Both the position numbers and the translations under genes were made by a program. Of a DNA stretch of 64,000 bases, positions 36,487 to 44,660 are shown one piece after another (positions within the stretch are counted from its first letter, which is position 1; every line of letters begins with the position of its first letter). The DNA comes from Lacrimispora indolis DSM 755 (GTDB lineage: Bacteria > Bacillota > Clostridia > Lachnospirales > Lachnospiraceae), in assembly GCF_000526995.1 (NCBI RefSeq), contig NZ_AZUI01000001.1, positions 3,080,001 through 3,144,000 on the forward strand. Direction: 5' to 3'. The notes below the pieces were generated by a model. It worked only from the letters and a program-made list of their open reading frames with translations. It was not told where the DNA came from and made no database searches.

Positions 36487-37269
36487 ATGAAAATCGGAGT
36501 AACAGGCAGTCTGTATCTTGCTTTGATGATAAGCACAGTATTCCCCCTTCTGATTATGCTGCATATGGGAGCAAGGAAGAAGCTTCAGTTTAAACTGCTT
36601 GCGTGTGGAGCCGGAATTTATCTGGTGGTGCAGGCAGGAGCAGTGCCGTTCCTTTTAAATGGATTGAAACGATATTCATTTATGAATGGAAGTTTGCCTG
36701 CCATGGTTATAACGGCGACCCTTTCCACAGCCTTGGATATTTTGTCCCTTGTATTGCTGTTTCGTTATCTCCTAAAAGATAACCGCTCTTACAAGGCCGC
36801 CATTTCCATCGGTTTTGGAAGGGGGCTCCTGGAGTCCGTATGTTTGGCAGGTATTCCGTTTATTGCTGATCTTTCCATCTTAATGGCTGCTGAAAATGGA
36901 ACCATGAGCCAGATGAGCACTGCGGGTCAGGAATCAGTGCAGGCGGCAGCAGCTTTCCTGCAGGGGATCAGCGGAAGGGAATTTCTTCTGTCAGCAGTTT
37001 ATGAAGTAAGCAGTATGGTGATGGTTTCTGCGTTGATCTGCCTGATGCTCATTTATTTTAAAAGCTGGAATATGAGGAAATTTATGGGGACAACGGCTGC
37101 AATGACCGGCATCAGGCTGACGGGCGTTTTATTGGGAAAGCAATCCTTCTGGCTGCTGCTCTGTTACAGTCTTACAGTTCTGATTACTAGCTTTTTGATT
37201 TTGTATAAGATCAGAAGGCAGGTGGTTTGCTTCAGTAAAAACAGAAAGAAAGAGGTTGTTAATGAATGA
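36487..37269 (+). CDS. Multi-pass membrane protein, unknown (possibly YhfC-like)
   Basis: 260 residues with about seven hydrophobic segments and a basic C-terminal tail (KIRRQVVCFSKNRKK). The segment AAISIGFGRGLLESVCLAG resembles the GxGxxxE motif of YhfC-type intramembrane proteins, but the usual His is Arg, so that assignment is weak. The gene sits inside the sugar operon, 30 nt behind the GH1 gene, and overlaps the epimerase gene by 8 nt. Role unknown; a membrane partner of sugar uptake is only a guess. Confidence 0.65.
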   Translation: MKIGVTGSLYLALMISTVFPLLIMLHMGARKKLQFKLLACGAGIYLVVQAGAVPFLLNGLKRYSFMNGSLPAMVITATLSTALDILSLVLLFRYLLKDNRSYKAAISIGFGRGLLESVCLAGIPFIADLSILMAAENGTMSQMSTAGQESVQAAAAFLQGISGREFLLSAVYEVSSMVMVSALICLMLIYFKSWNMRKFMGTTAAMTGIRLTGVLLGKQSFWLLLCYSLTVLITSFLILYKIRRQVVCFSKNRKKEVVNE

Positions 37270-37918
37270 AAAGATTTTATGTCCATCCATGATGTGTGCA
37301 AATTATGGAAATCTGGAGCAGGAAATCAAGAGCCTGGAAGAGGCAGGGGCGGATATCTTTCATTTGGATCTGATGGATGGAGAATTTGTACCTAATTTTG
37401 GCATGGGACTTCAGGACATTGAATACATTGCACGAACAGCCGGCCGGCCGGCAGATATTCATTTGATGATAGAAAATCCGGGGGACTATATAGAAAAGTT
37501 TGTTCAGATGGGAGTGGAGATTATTTATGTCCATCCGGAATCTGATGTACATATTGCCAGGACCCTGCAGAAGATCATAGATGCCGGAGCAAAACCGGGA
37601 ATAGCGATCAATCCGGGGACGTCCGTTGAGACCGTAAGTCCCTTACTGGAATTGGTGGATTATGTGATGGTTATGACTGTGAATCCCGGTTTTGCAGGGC
37701 AAAAATATATTGGATTTGTAGATCGGAAAATTCAGAAGCTGGTATCCATAAAAGGGGAGTATCATTTTAAGCTCATGGTGGATGGAGCCTGTTCTCCTGA
37801 AAAGATACAGGAGCTGTACCAGGCCGGAGTGGATGGGTTTATACTTGGAACATCAGCCCTGTTTGGCAAGGGCCGCAGCTATAAAGAAATTATGGCGGAG
37901 CTCAGGGCATTGCATTGA
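37262..37918 (+). CDS. Ribulose-phosphate 3-epimerase family protein
   Basis: 218 residues from ATG at 37262 (AGAGG upstream). TIM-barrel epimerase with PSMMCANYGNLE, HLDLMDGEFVPNFGMG (metal His and catalytic Asp), HLMIENP, MTVNPGFAGQK and the second Asp in MVDGACS. All catalytic positions appear present. Within a PTS glycosidase operon it could act on allulose-6-phosphate (AlsE-like) or another ketose phosphate rather than the pentose pathway; the motif set cannot decide. Confidence 0.9.
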   Translation: MNEKILCPSMMCANYGNLEQEIKSLEEAGADIFHLDLMDGEFVPNFGMGLQDIEYIARTAGRPADIHLMIENPGDYIEKFVQMGVEIIYVHPESDVHIARTLQKIIDAGAKPGIAINPGTSVETVSPLLELVDYVMVMTVNPGFAGQKYIGFVDRKIQKLVSIKGEYHFKLMVDGACSPEKIQELYQAGVDGFILGTSALFGKGRSYKEIMAELRALH

Positions 37919-37956
37919 TACGGCAGCTGAGGGGAATTTTATATGTAAGAATAAAA

Positions 37957-38007
37957 GGCATGCTGCAAAACTAATCAGATAATTAGTTTTGCAGCATGCC
38001 ATTCTTT
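37957..38007 (+). terminator. Terminator of the PTS operon
   Basis: GGCATGCTGCAAAACTAAT (37957-37975) pairs perfectly over 19 bp with ATTAGTTTTGCAGCATGCC (37982-38000), followed by ATTCTTTTT. It separates the plus-strand PTS operon from the convergent coat genes. Confidence 0.9.
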
Positions 38008-38010
38008 TTG

Positions 38011-38256
38011 TTACATCCCAGCGAACTGGTTTTTAACTTTGGAAATTTTCTGCTGCTCTGCCTGTTCTGTGGTGTACCATCCCTTTGCGGACATTTTCTT
38101 GTAAATATCGCTCTGCATGCACAGGCTGTCATTTAATGCTCCGTCAAATGCCTGATGCACGTTCATGGTAGGGGATTCGATGGTTCCATGCAGATATAAG
38201 TCGCACACTCCCTTTGTAGTGTGGAGCAGGTTCTCCATAATACACTTGTCATCCAT
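38011..38256 (-). CDS. CotF-family spore coat protein
   Basis: 81 residues, typical of the short single-domain clostridial CotF-like proteins. The sequence TTKGVCDLYLHGTIESPT, ALNDSLCMQSDIYKKMSAKGWY is characteristic of the Coat_F family. RBS AAGGAGGAA precedes ATG. It follows a 57-codon gene by 13 nt and both are probably expressed in the sporulating mother cell. It supports an endospore-forming host. Confidence 0.9.
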   Translation of the reverse strand: MDDKCIMENLLHTTKGVCDLYLHGTIESPTMNVHQAFDGALNDSLCMQSDIYKKMSAKGWYTTEQAEQQKISKVKNQFAGM

Positions 38257-38269
38257 ATGTGATTCCTCC

Positions 38270-38443
38270 TTACACTAAGTTATAGAAGCTGTCAAAAATC
38301 TGCTGGTGCTGTTGGAGAAGCTGCTGTGCGCAAGCTTTTAATTCCGGATCCTGCAGATTCTGTGCCGCTTCCTGGCACTGGGTTTTTAAAAAAGTCTCAT
38401 GGCCAAGAGCATCTTCAATATAAGTTAATTCCTTTGGGCTCAT
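38270..38443 (-). CDS. Small coat-associated protein, Gln-rich (upstream of CotF-like)
   Basis: 57 residues. ATG at 38443 follows an excellent GGAGGTGATG; TAA at 38272-38270. Sequence opens MSPKELTYIEDALGHETF and continues as an amphipathic, Gln-rich helix hairpin (CAQQLLQQHQQIFDSFYNLV). Such short partners commonly precede CotF-like genes in Lachnospiraceae. I judge it a real gene on site quality and position; precise function unknown. Confidence 0.75.
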   Translation of the reverse strand: MSPKELTYIEDALGHETFLKTQCQEAAQNLQDPELKACAQQLLQQHQQIFDSFYNLV

Positions 38444-38524
38444 GTTTCATCACCTCCAGTCTTAGTATGGAGGTTTTTATACAATCCATTCACTTCAAGG
38501 CTAATTCTTTTTTTGTTAAACCAG

Positions 38525-38559
38525 AAAACTCCCTCTGTTTTAAGGCAGAGGGAGTTTTT
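38525..38559. terminator. Terminator of the hnd hydrogenase operon
   Basis: AAAACTCCCTCTG (38525-38537) pairs with CAGAGGGAGTTTT (38546-38558). Read on the minus strand it follows the hndD stop within 10 nt. It also blocks reading in the opposite direction. Confidence 0.88.
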
Positions 38560-38563
38560 GAAA

Positions 38564-40309
38564 TTAAATTTCGTTTATTTTTCTCTTTACATAGGTTGTA
38601 TGCAGCAGGTGGTGAGCCTTTTCGCTTCCAGGTTCTCCAAGGTAGGTCTCGTACAATTCCTTGATTGCAGGGTTTTCATGAGACTTACGGATGGTCTTGG
38701 CAGCGTCTTCATCATAAAGGACCTTTGCACGGAGGCTGCGGATATCGGTTGTATTGCGCACAAAGCCAGGCTGCTGAGGCTGGCCGCCGCCGTTTACACA
38801 ACCGCCGGGGCATCCCATGATCTCAATGAAATGATAGTTTGCTTCTCCGGATTTTACTCTGTTAAGGAGTTCTCTTGCATTGCCCAGGCCGGAAGCAACA
38901 GCAACATTTACATCCATGTCGCCTACCCGGTAGGAGGCTTCCTTGATTCCCTTTGTTCCGCGGACATCAGCGAAATCAGGCTTTTCAAGCTCTTCGCCTG
39001 TCAGGCTTTCCACGGCGGTTCTTAAAGCTGCTTCCATAACGCCTCCGGTAGTACCGAAGATAACGGCTGCGCCGGTACCAAGACCTAAAGGAGTGTCAAA
39101 ATCTTCATCAGGAAGCTCTGTGAACCGGATACCGGCCTGTTTGATCATCCTGGCCAGCTCTCTGGTGGTCATGGAATAGTCTACATCAGGAGAGCCGTTG
39201 GCATCCTGGTCGTCTCTGCCGATCTCAAATTTCTTAGCGGTACATGGCATGACACTGACGGATACAATTTCTTCCGGCTTTAAGCCCATCTTTTCCGCAT
39301 AATAAGATTTTGCAATAGCGCCGAACATCTGCTGCGGGGATTTACAGGAAGATAAGTTCTCTGTCATATCCGGGAAGTAGTGCTCACAGTATTTGATCCA
39401 TCCTGGAGAACAGGAGGTGATCATAGGAAGAACGCCGCCGTTTTGTACACGGTCAATGAATTCATGGGCTTCTTCCATGATGGTCAAGTCGGCGCTGAAG
39501 TTGGTATCAAATACCTTATCAAAGCCCAGCCTTCTTAAAGCGGCAACCATCTTTCCCTCCACATTGGTTCCGATGGGATAACCGAATTCCTCTCCCAGCC
39601 CTGCACGGACAGCGGGAGCGGTCTGAACGATCACATGTTTTGACCGGTCTGCGATGGCAGCAGCTACTTCGTCAATGCTGCTCTTCTCATAGAGCGCGCC
39701 GGTCGGACAGACTGCAATACACTGTCCGCAGGATACACAGCTTGTTTCCCCAAGTCCCTTTTCAAAGGCAGAACCAATGATGGTGGCAAAGCCGCGTTCA
39801 TTGGGGCCGATTACGCCGATTCCCTGAACCTTTTCACAAACAGCAGAGCAGCGGCGGCACAGGATACATTTGCTGTTGTCCCGGACCATATGGGCCGCAC
39901 TCTCATCAGGAGTGGAAGGTGTCTTAGCGCCATCGTAATAATCATCCACTTCAACGCCCAGTTCCTTGCATAAGGTCTGTAATTCGCAGTTTCCGCTGCG
40001 GATACAGGATAAACAGGAGCGGTCATGATTGGAAAGGATGAGCTGAAGGGTTTTCTTTCTGTAGTCACGCAGCTTTGGCGTGTTGGTCAATACTTCCAGA
40101 CCCGGATTAATGGGATATACGCAGGAAGCGGCCAGTCTGCCACCGTTGATTTCAACAGTACAGATACGGCAGGCAGCAATTTCATTCATATCTTTTAAAA
40201 AGCATAAGGTCGGTATCTCAACATGGGCCAGTCTGGCGGCCTCCAAAATGGTGGAGCCGGCCGGAGCGCTTACTTCCATGCCATTGATTTTTATTGTGAT
40301 ATTCTCCAT
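38564..40309 (-). CDS. hndD: NADH-linked [FeFe]-hydrogenase catalytic subunit (group A, HndD-like)
   Basis: 581 residues from ATG at 40309, where GGAGGG lies 10 nt upstream. Order: [2Fe-2S] domain (about 1-78), His-type [4Fe-4S] domain (about 80-125), two [4Fe-4S] clusters (Cys148/151/154/158 and 191/194/197/201), H-cluster domain, small-subunit-like tail. L1 reads TSCSPGW (298-304), with Ser where most have a second Cys; L2 is MPCTAKKFE and L3 IMGCPGGCVNGGGQP. It probably couples NADH and ferredoxin oxidation to H2 release together with the genes upstream. Last gene of its operon. Confidence 0.94.
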   Translation of the reverse strand: MENITIKINGMEVSAPAGSTILEAARLAHVEIPTLCFLKDMNEIAACRICTVEINGGRLAASCVYPINPGLEVLTNTPKLRDYRKKTLQLILSNHDRSCLSCIRSGNCELQTLCKELGVEVDDYYDGAKTPSTPDESAAHMVRDNSKCILCRRCSAVCEKVQGIGVIGPNERGFATIIGSAFEKGLGETSCVSCGQCIAVCPTGALYEKSSIDEVAAAIADRSKHVIVQTAPAVRAGLGEEFGYPIGTNVEGKMVAALRRLGFDKVFDTNFSADLTIMEEAHEFIDRVQNGGVLPMITSCSPGWIKYCEHYFPDMTENLSSCKSPQQMFGAIAKSYYAEKMGLKPEEIVSVSVMPCTAKKFEIGRDDQDANGSPDVDYSMTTRELARMIKQAGIRFTELPDEDFDTPLGLGTGAAVIFGTTGGVMEAALRTAVESLTGEELEKPDFADVRGTKGIKEASYRVGDMDVNVAVASGLGNARELLNRVKSGEANYHFIEIMGCPGGCVNGGGQPQQPGFVRNTTDIRSLRAKVLYDEDAAKTIRKSHENPAIKELYETYLGEPGSEKAHHLLHTTYVKRKINEI

Positions 40310-40326
40310 GATCCAATTTCCCTCCA

Positions 40327-42114
40327 TTATTTCTTGTAGACAGCGTCAAATTTACATTTCTCCATACATACGCCGCACTTGATACACTTCTCAGGATCAA
40401 TGACATGTGGGTTCTTAACGGAACCGGAGATGGCGTTCACCGGACAGTTTCTTGCACAAAGAGTACAGCCCTTACATTTCTCAGCGTCAATGTGATAGGA
40501 GAGCAGCGCTTTGCACACACCGGAAGGACATGTCTTGTTAACAATATGGGCATTGTATTCGTCGCGGAAGAACTTAAGGGTTGAAAGAACCGGGTTTGGT
40601 GCTGTCTGTCCAAGGCCGCAGGCGGAGTTTTCTTTTACGTAATAGCACAGCTCTTCCAGACGGTCTAAGTCTTCCAGCGTTGCCTGTCCCTTGGTGATCT
40701 TGTCAAGGATTTCATGCATACGCTTTGTACCGATACGGCAAGGGGTACATTTGCCGCAGGATTCTTCAACCGTGAATTCCAGGAAGAACTTGGCAATGTC
40801 AACCATACAGTCGGTTTCATCCATAACGATCAGACCGCCGGAGCCCATCATGGAGCCGATTGCAATCAGGTTGTCATAATCAATGGGAATATCGTAGTGT
40901 TCCACAGGGATACAGCCGCCGGATGGTCCTCCGGTCTGGGCAGCCTTGAATTTTTTGCCGTTTGGAATGCCGCCGCCGATCTCTTCAATGATCTCACGAA
41001 GGGTGGTTCCCATAGGAACTTCCACCAGTCCGGTGTTGTGGATTTTGCCGCCTAAAGCGAATACCTTTGTTCCCTTGGATTTCTCAGTACCCATGGAAGC
41101 GAACCATTCCGGGCCGTTTAAGATGATCTGTGGGATATTTGCATAAGTTTCAACGTTATTTAAGATGGTTGGTTTGCCGAACAGACCTTTTTGTGCCGGG
41201 AACGGAGGACGTGGCCTTGGCTCACCGCGGTTGCCTTCGATGGAAACCATGAGGGCGGTCTCTTCACCGCAGACAAATGCGCCTGCGCCTAAACGAAGAT
41301 CAATGTTAAAGGAAAATCCTGATCCAAAGATATCGTCGCCTAAAAGCTCCATCTCTCTGGCCTGATCAATGGCAATTTTTAAACGCTGTACAGCGATTGG
41401 GTACTCAGCACGCACGTAGATGTAGCCCTGGGAAGCGCCGATGGCGTAACCTGCAATAGTCATGGCCTCTAAAAGGGCATGAGGATCACCCTCTAAAACG
41501 GAACGGTCCATAAATGCGCCTGGGTCACCCTCGTCCGCGTTGCAGCAGACATATTTCTGGTCCGCATCGTTTTGGCTGGCCAGCTTCCATTTAAGGCCGG
41601 TTGGAAAGCCTGCGCCGCCTCGTCCTCTTAATCCGCTGTCTAAGAGAGCCTGGATCACTTCGCCGGGAGTCATCTCCGTAAGAACCTTTCCTAGAGCCTG
41701 GTATCCGCCGGTACCGATGTATTCTTCAATTTCCTCCGGGTTGATGACACCGCAGTTGCGCAGAGCGATCCTGTGCTGTTTTTTATAGAAATCCGTATCA
41801 CTTAAGGCCTTGATTCCTGCCGGAGTCACTGTCTCATCATAAAGCAGTCTTTCCACAGGACGTCCTTTTAATAAGTGCTCGGTTACGATTTCAGAAATAT
41901 CATCTTCCTTTACCATGGCATAGAAGGTGGCATCGGGATAAATGATCATAATGGGGCCTAAGGCACAAAGGCCGTGGCAGCCTGTCTGTACAACGGATAC
42001 TTCCTCATCCAGACCCTGTTTCTTTAATTCATCTCTTAATGTTACCATAATCTGCTGGCTTCCGGAGGAAGTACACCCTGTGCCGCCGCAAACTAATACA
42101 TGTGAACGATACAT
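40327..42114 (-). CDS. hndC: NADH-binding flavoprotein subunit (NuoF/HndC-like)
   Basis: 595 residues. N-terminal thioredoxin-like [2Fe-2S] domain (CGGTGC...TGCHGLC), FMN/NADH-binding core (GRGGAGFPTG, CNADEGDPGAF, GAGAYICGEET-like GAGAFVCGEE), a [4Fe-4S] site in ESCGKCTPCRIG, and a C-terminal two-cluster ferredoxin domain (CKGCTLCARNCP, CIKCGVCMEKC). This is the full-length flavin subunit of bifurcating hydrogenases, where NADH meets the electron chain. RBS AAGGAGG. 17 nt upstream of hndD. Confidence 0.95.
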   Translation of the reverse strand: MYRSHVLVCGGTGCTSSGSQQIMVTLRDELKKQGLDEEVSVVQTGCHGLCALGPIMIIYPDATFYAMVKEDDISEIVTEHLLKGRPVERLLYDETVTPAGIKALSDTDFYKKQHRIALRNCGVINPEEIEEYIGTGGYQALGKVLTEMTPGEVIQALLDSGLRGRGGAGFPTGLKWKLASQNDADQKYVCCNADEGDPGAFMDRSVLEGDPHALLEAMTIAGYAIGASQGYIYVRAEYPIAVQRLKIAIDQAREMELLGDDIFGSGFSFNIDLRLGAGAFVCGEETALMVSIEGNRGEPRPRPPFPAQKGLFGKPTILNNVETYANIPQIILNGPEWFASMGTEKSKGTKVFALGGKIHNTGLVEVPMGTTLREIIEEIGGGIPNGKKFKAAQTGGPSGGCIPVEHYDIPIDYDNLIAIGSMMGSGGLIVMDETDCMVDIAKFFLEFTVEESCGKCTPCRIGTKRMHEILDKITKGQATLEDLDRLEELCYYVKENSACGLGQTAPNPVLSTLKFFRDEYNAHIVNKTCPSGVCKALLSYHIDAEKCKGCTLCARNCPVNAISGSVKNPHVIDPEKCIKCGVCMEKCKFDAVYKK

Positions 42115-42126
42115 CCTGTTTCCTCC

Positions 42127-42504
42127 TTATTTGATGTCAGCTGAAGCTAACGTATAGTTTTGAACTACATGACCACCCAGTAAATGCTCCTTGTAAACTT
42201 CTTCCGCTTTTTCCGGGGTCATCTTGATATATGTAACTTTGTCTTTTCCGGGTTCCAGAATCTCAACGATCGGTTCATACTGGCATAAGCCGATGCAGCC
42301 GGTCTGAGTAACGGAAAAACGGTCTGTCATCTGATTTTCCTGAACCAGGGTTGACAATGTATTAAGAACAGGTCTTGCGCCGCTGGCAATTCCGCATGTA
42401 GCCATGCCGACCAGGATCCGTGTGCGGCCATGATCTTCACCGCGCATGCTGACCTGACCCTGCATCTTTTCACGAATTGCTTTTAATTCTTCAAGAGTCT
42501 TCAT
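42127..42504 (-). CDS. hndB: [2Fe-2S] ferredoxin subunit (HndB-like)
   Basis: 125 residues from ATG at 42504 (GGAGG at 6-nt spacing). Thioredoxin-like [2Fe-2S] fold with Cys in MATCGIASGA and QTGCIGLCQYEPIVEI. HndB-type proteins are found beside NuoE/NuoF/HndD subunits and are considered an electron-carrying part or regulator of the complex. 12 nt upstream of hndC. A second-family leader repeat lies in the gap upstream. Confidence 0.92.
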   Translation of the reverse strand: MKTLEELKAIREKMQGQVSMRGEDHGRTRILVGMATCGIASGARPVLNTLSTLVQENQMTDRFSVTQTGCIGLCQYEPIVEILEPGKDKVTYIKMTPEKAEEVYKEHLLGGHVVQNYTLASADIK

Positions 42505-42526
42505 GTTATTCCTCCAATTTTCCATA

Positions 42527-42568
42527 CTGGTGAATCAAGGGGATATGTCTGCATATCCGGTCAATTCA
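42527..42568 (-). repeat. Second leader-repeat family, copy upstream of hndB
   Basis: On the minus strand ATGCA-n2-CATATCC-n-CTTGATTCA-n-CAG (within 42554-42527) matches 56195-56168 over 28 nt. The copy is itself an inverted repeat (GTGAAT...GGATATG-n3-GCATATCC...AATTCAC). Both copies precede a gene in the sense direction. Confidence 0.5.
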
Positions 42569-42611
42569 CAAACCTAAGGCTGAAATGGTTTTCAACCTTG
42601 ATCTGACGGGC

Positions 42612-43169
42612 CTAAACGGCCGCGCCTCCGTCTGTTTCCAATTTGTTTTCACTAAGATATTCTCTTATGTAAGCCGATACCTCAGGGGTGTCAAAGGGGA
42701 TATCCCCTAAAATTTCCCGGAAATCTCTGGTGTCCAGCTCAAATGACGCTTGGTTATAACGATAGATATAGAGAAAGTCTGTGTCCGGATGGCAGGTGAT
42801 AAGGGTTTCAATGGTACTGTTTATATCACCAAGAGGCATGCGGTCAATATGGGACAGTCCAAAAACAGCGGTCACCGCTGTTCCTGCTCCAGGCTCCGAC
42901 TTAATGGAAAAGCTTCCGCCTGTGCTTTCCGCCGCATATTGAAAGAATGGGACGCCAAGGCCCACCTTTCTGGTTCCCCTGGTGGTAAAAAATGGATCCG
43001 TTACTTTAAGTACCTGTTCTTTTGTCATACCGCAGCCGTTGTCCTCAATGGTGACAATCAGTTTGTCTGCCTCAGTATCAACAGAAACGAGAATGGTAAC
43101 CAGGGTAGCGCCTGCCCGTGTGGAATTTTCTGCCACATCCAGAATGTTTAAAGAAATCTCTGTCATCAT
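42612..43169 (-). CDS. GHKL-type ATPase in the hydrogenase operon
   Basis: 185 residues. The histidine-kinase-type ATP site is complete: N-box DVAENSTRAGA, G1 DNGCGMTK, F-box-like DPFFTT, G2 TRKVGLGVPFF. There is no dimerisation/phosphoacceptor His domain, so it is not a normal sensor kinase. A ~65-residue C-terminal tail (about 120-185) is not recognised. It lies between hndA and hndB with short gaps, so it is expressed with the hydrogenase. A regulatory or partner-switching kinase role is inferred. Weak ribosome site; may rely on translational coupling. Confidence 0.85.
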   Translation of the reverse strand: MMTEISLNILDVAENSTRAGATLVTILVSVDTEADKLIVTIEDNGCGMTKEQVLKVTDPFFTTRGTRKVGLGVPFFQYAAESTGGSFSIKSEPGAGTAVTAVFGLSHIDRMPLGDINSTIETLITCHPDTDFLYIYRYNQASFELDTRDFREILGDIPFDTPEVSAYIREYLSENKLETDGGAAV

Positions 43170-43181
43170 AAGCGCAATTTT

Positions 43182-43676
43182 TTATTCATATTTAGCAAGA
43201 ATACCAGGAACGTCATCAGCGCTCAGCCTTCCGTAAACCTCTCCGTTCACCATCATGACGGGAGCAAGGCCACAGGCACCCACGCAGCGGCAGGAGTCAA
43301 GTGAATACTTTCCGTCCGGCGTGCATTCGCCGTTGGTAATTCCGAGAAGTTCTTCAAGCTTATGGAAGATGTCTCCGGAACCCTTTACATAGCATGCAGT
43401 TCCAAGACAGACAGATATCTGATATTTACCCTTTGGCTGAAGCGCGAACTGGGCATAAAAGGTTGCTACACCATAAATTTTCTCAAGCGGTATGCCCGTT
43501 TCGTCAGAAATCATGGTCTGGACTTCGATTGGAAGATAGCCATAAATCTCCTGCGCCTTTTGCATGATAGGCATTAGAGATCCTTTTGTGTCACTTAGCA
43601 GGGAAATTGCTTCTTTTAAAGCAGCTTCCTGCTCTTTTGTCCCGTTAAACTGGACGCCTTGTGTTTTACAAGCCAT
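43182..43676 (-). CDS. hndA: NuoE/HndA-like [2Fe-2S] subunit
   Basis: 164 residues, full NuoE length. Helical N-terminus (about 1-80) followed by a thioredoxin-like [2Fe-2S] domain with CLGTACYVKGS and CRCVGACGLAPVMMVNGEVYG. It passes electrons between the NuoF-type flavin subunit and the hydrogenase. First gene of the operon, ATG after TTAAGGAGG. Confidence 0.95.
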   Translation of the reverse strand: MACKTQGVQFNGTKEQEAALKEAISLLSDTKGSLMPIMQKAQEIYGYLPIEVQTMISDETGIPLEKIYGVATFYAQFALQPKGKYQISVCLGTACYVKGSGDIFHKLEELLGITNGECTPDGKYSLDSCRCVGACGLAPVMMVNGEVYGRLSADDVPGILAKYE

Positions 43677-43885
43677 TTGATAACCTCCTTAAATGTTGCT
43701 TATGCAATGTAACTGATATTTTAACATGTTATTGAGAAAAAATCTATAGTTTAATCAACATTCGACAAAAAAATAACAAACCCTCCGTGTAATATTTCTA
43801 TACCGGACGGACTATTTATGGTATAATCATCAATAATGGTGCGAATTGTTTGAATAGAGCGAATGAAAGAAGGGAGAGCGTCAAT
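43677..43885. promoter_or_regulatory. Divergent promoter region between hnd and hydD operons
   Basis: Plus strand: an extended -10 TGG-TATAAT (TATAAT at 43822-43827) lies 59 nt before the first DRTGG gene. TATACC (43799-43804) and GGTATA (43820-43825) form an inverted repeat over it. Minus strand: TAACATGTTA (43722-43731) is a perfect palindrome near hndA, and TTGTTA/TTGATT boxes offer possible -35 elements, none convincing. The two hydrogenase operons could be coregulated from here. Confidence 0.45.
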
Positions 43886-44233
43886 ATGACAGTAAGAGAT
43901 GTGAAAGATAAACTGGGTGCCCGGGTTCTGGCAGGTGAGGACCATTTGGATGAAGAGGTCCGGAGTGCCTGCGGTTCTGATATGATGAGTGATGTACTGG
44001 CGTTTTCCAAGGATCATTCAGTCCTGCTTACGGGACTGTGCAACCCTCAGGTAATTCGTACGGCAGAGATGTTAGACATTGTCTGTATTGTGTTTGTCAG
44101 GGGCAAGAAGCCGGATGAATCCATGCTTCAGATGGCGGAGGAGCGAGGTCTCATCATCCTGTCAACAGGACACCGCATGTTCTCGGCCTGCGGAATGCTT
44201 TATGAGGCCGGGCTTCATGGAGGTGCTATTTAA
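43886..44233 (+). CDS. DRTGG-domain protein 1
   Basis: 115 residues from ATG at 43886 (AGGGAGAG upstream). Sequence MTVRDVKDKLGARVLAGEDHL ... SDMMSDVLAFSKDHSVLLTGLCNPQVIRTAEMLDI with later ILSTGHRMFSACGMLYEAG fits the DRTGG fold (the domain also found with CBS/phosphotransacetylase partners). No catalytic residues are known for this domain; it may bind a nucleotide or a partner protein. Its stop codon overlaps the next gene (TAATG). A second DRTGG gene follows the hydrogenase-like gene. Confidence 0.85.
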   Translation: MTVRDVKDKLGARVLAGEDHLDEEVRSACGSDMMSDVLAFSKDHSVLLTGLCNPQVIRTAEMLDIVCIVFVRGKKPDESMLQMAEERGLIILSTGHRMFSACGMLYEAGLHGGAI

Positions 44234-44655
44234 TGACGGATATGATAACATTTCATTACAGCATTTCTCCCGATGATTTTACAAGGGCGGGAGAGGCCAG
44301 CAGCGATGTGAAAAGCAAGCTGAAAAAGATGGGGGTCACCCCGGAAGCTGTTCGCAAGGTGGCCATTGCCATGTATGAGGGGGAGATCAACATGGTGATT
44401 CATGCGAAAGGCGGGGACATAACCGTTAACATAACCCCGGACCGGATCGAGATGATCTTAAATGATGTTGGACCGGGAATCCCGGATATCGGCCTTGCCA
44501 TGCAGGCAGGATACTCCACTGCACCGGACGCGGTGCGTTCCCTTGGCTTTGGAGCCGGAATGGGACTTCCAAATATGAAAAAATATTCGGATGATATGGA
44601 GATCGATACAGTCATAGGAAAAGGGACGACCATTCGTATGGTGGTGAATATATAA
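44233..44655 (+). CDS. RsbW-like serine kinase / anti-sigma-type ATPase
   Basis: 140 residues, the length of RsbW/SpoIIAB proteins. N-box AMYEGEINMVIHA, G1 NDVGPGIPDIG, and G2 SLGFGAGMGLPNM show an intact GHKL ATP site without a His phosphoacceptor domain. Such proteins bind a sigma factor or phosphorylate a STAS antagonist. Its gene is coupled to DRTGG 1 and precedes the group D hydrogenase gene, implying that the output of that protein passes through this ATPase. Partner proteins are not encoded nearby. Confidence 0.88.
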   Translation: MTDMITFHYSISPDDFTRAGEASSDVKSKLKKMGVTPEAVRKVAIAMYEGEINMVIHAKGGDITVNITPDRIEMILNDVGPGIPDIGLAMQAGYSTAPDAVRSLGFGAGMGLPNMKKYSDDMEIDTVIGKGTTIRMVVNI

Positions 44656-44660
44656 AAGGC

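Noticed and set aside
43677..43885. Rex operator for the hnd operon
   Set aside because: TTGTTA and TAACATGTTA occur, but no segment fits the full 18-bp TTGnTA-N6-TAnCAA form.
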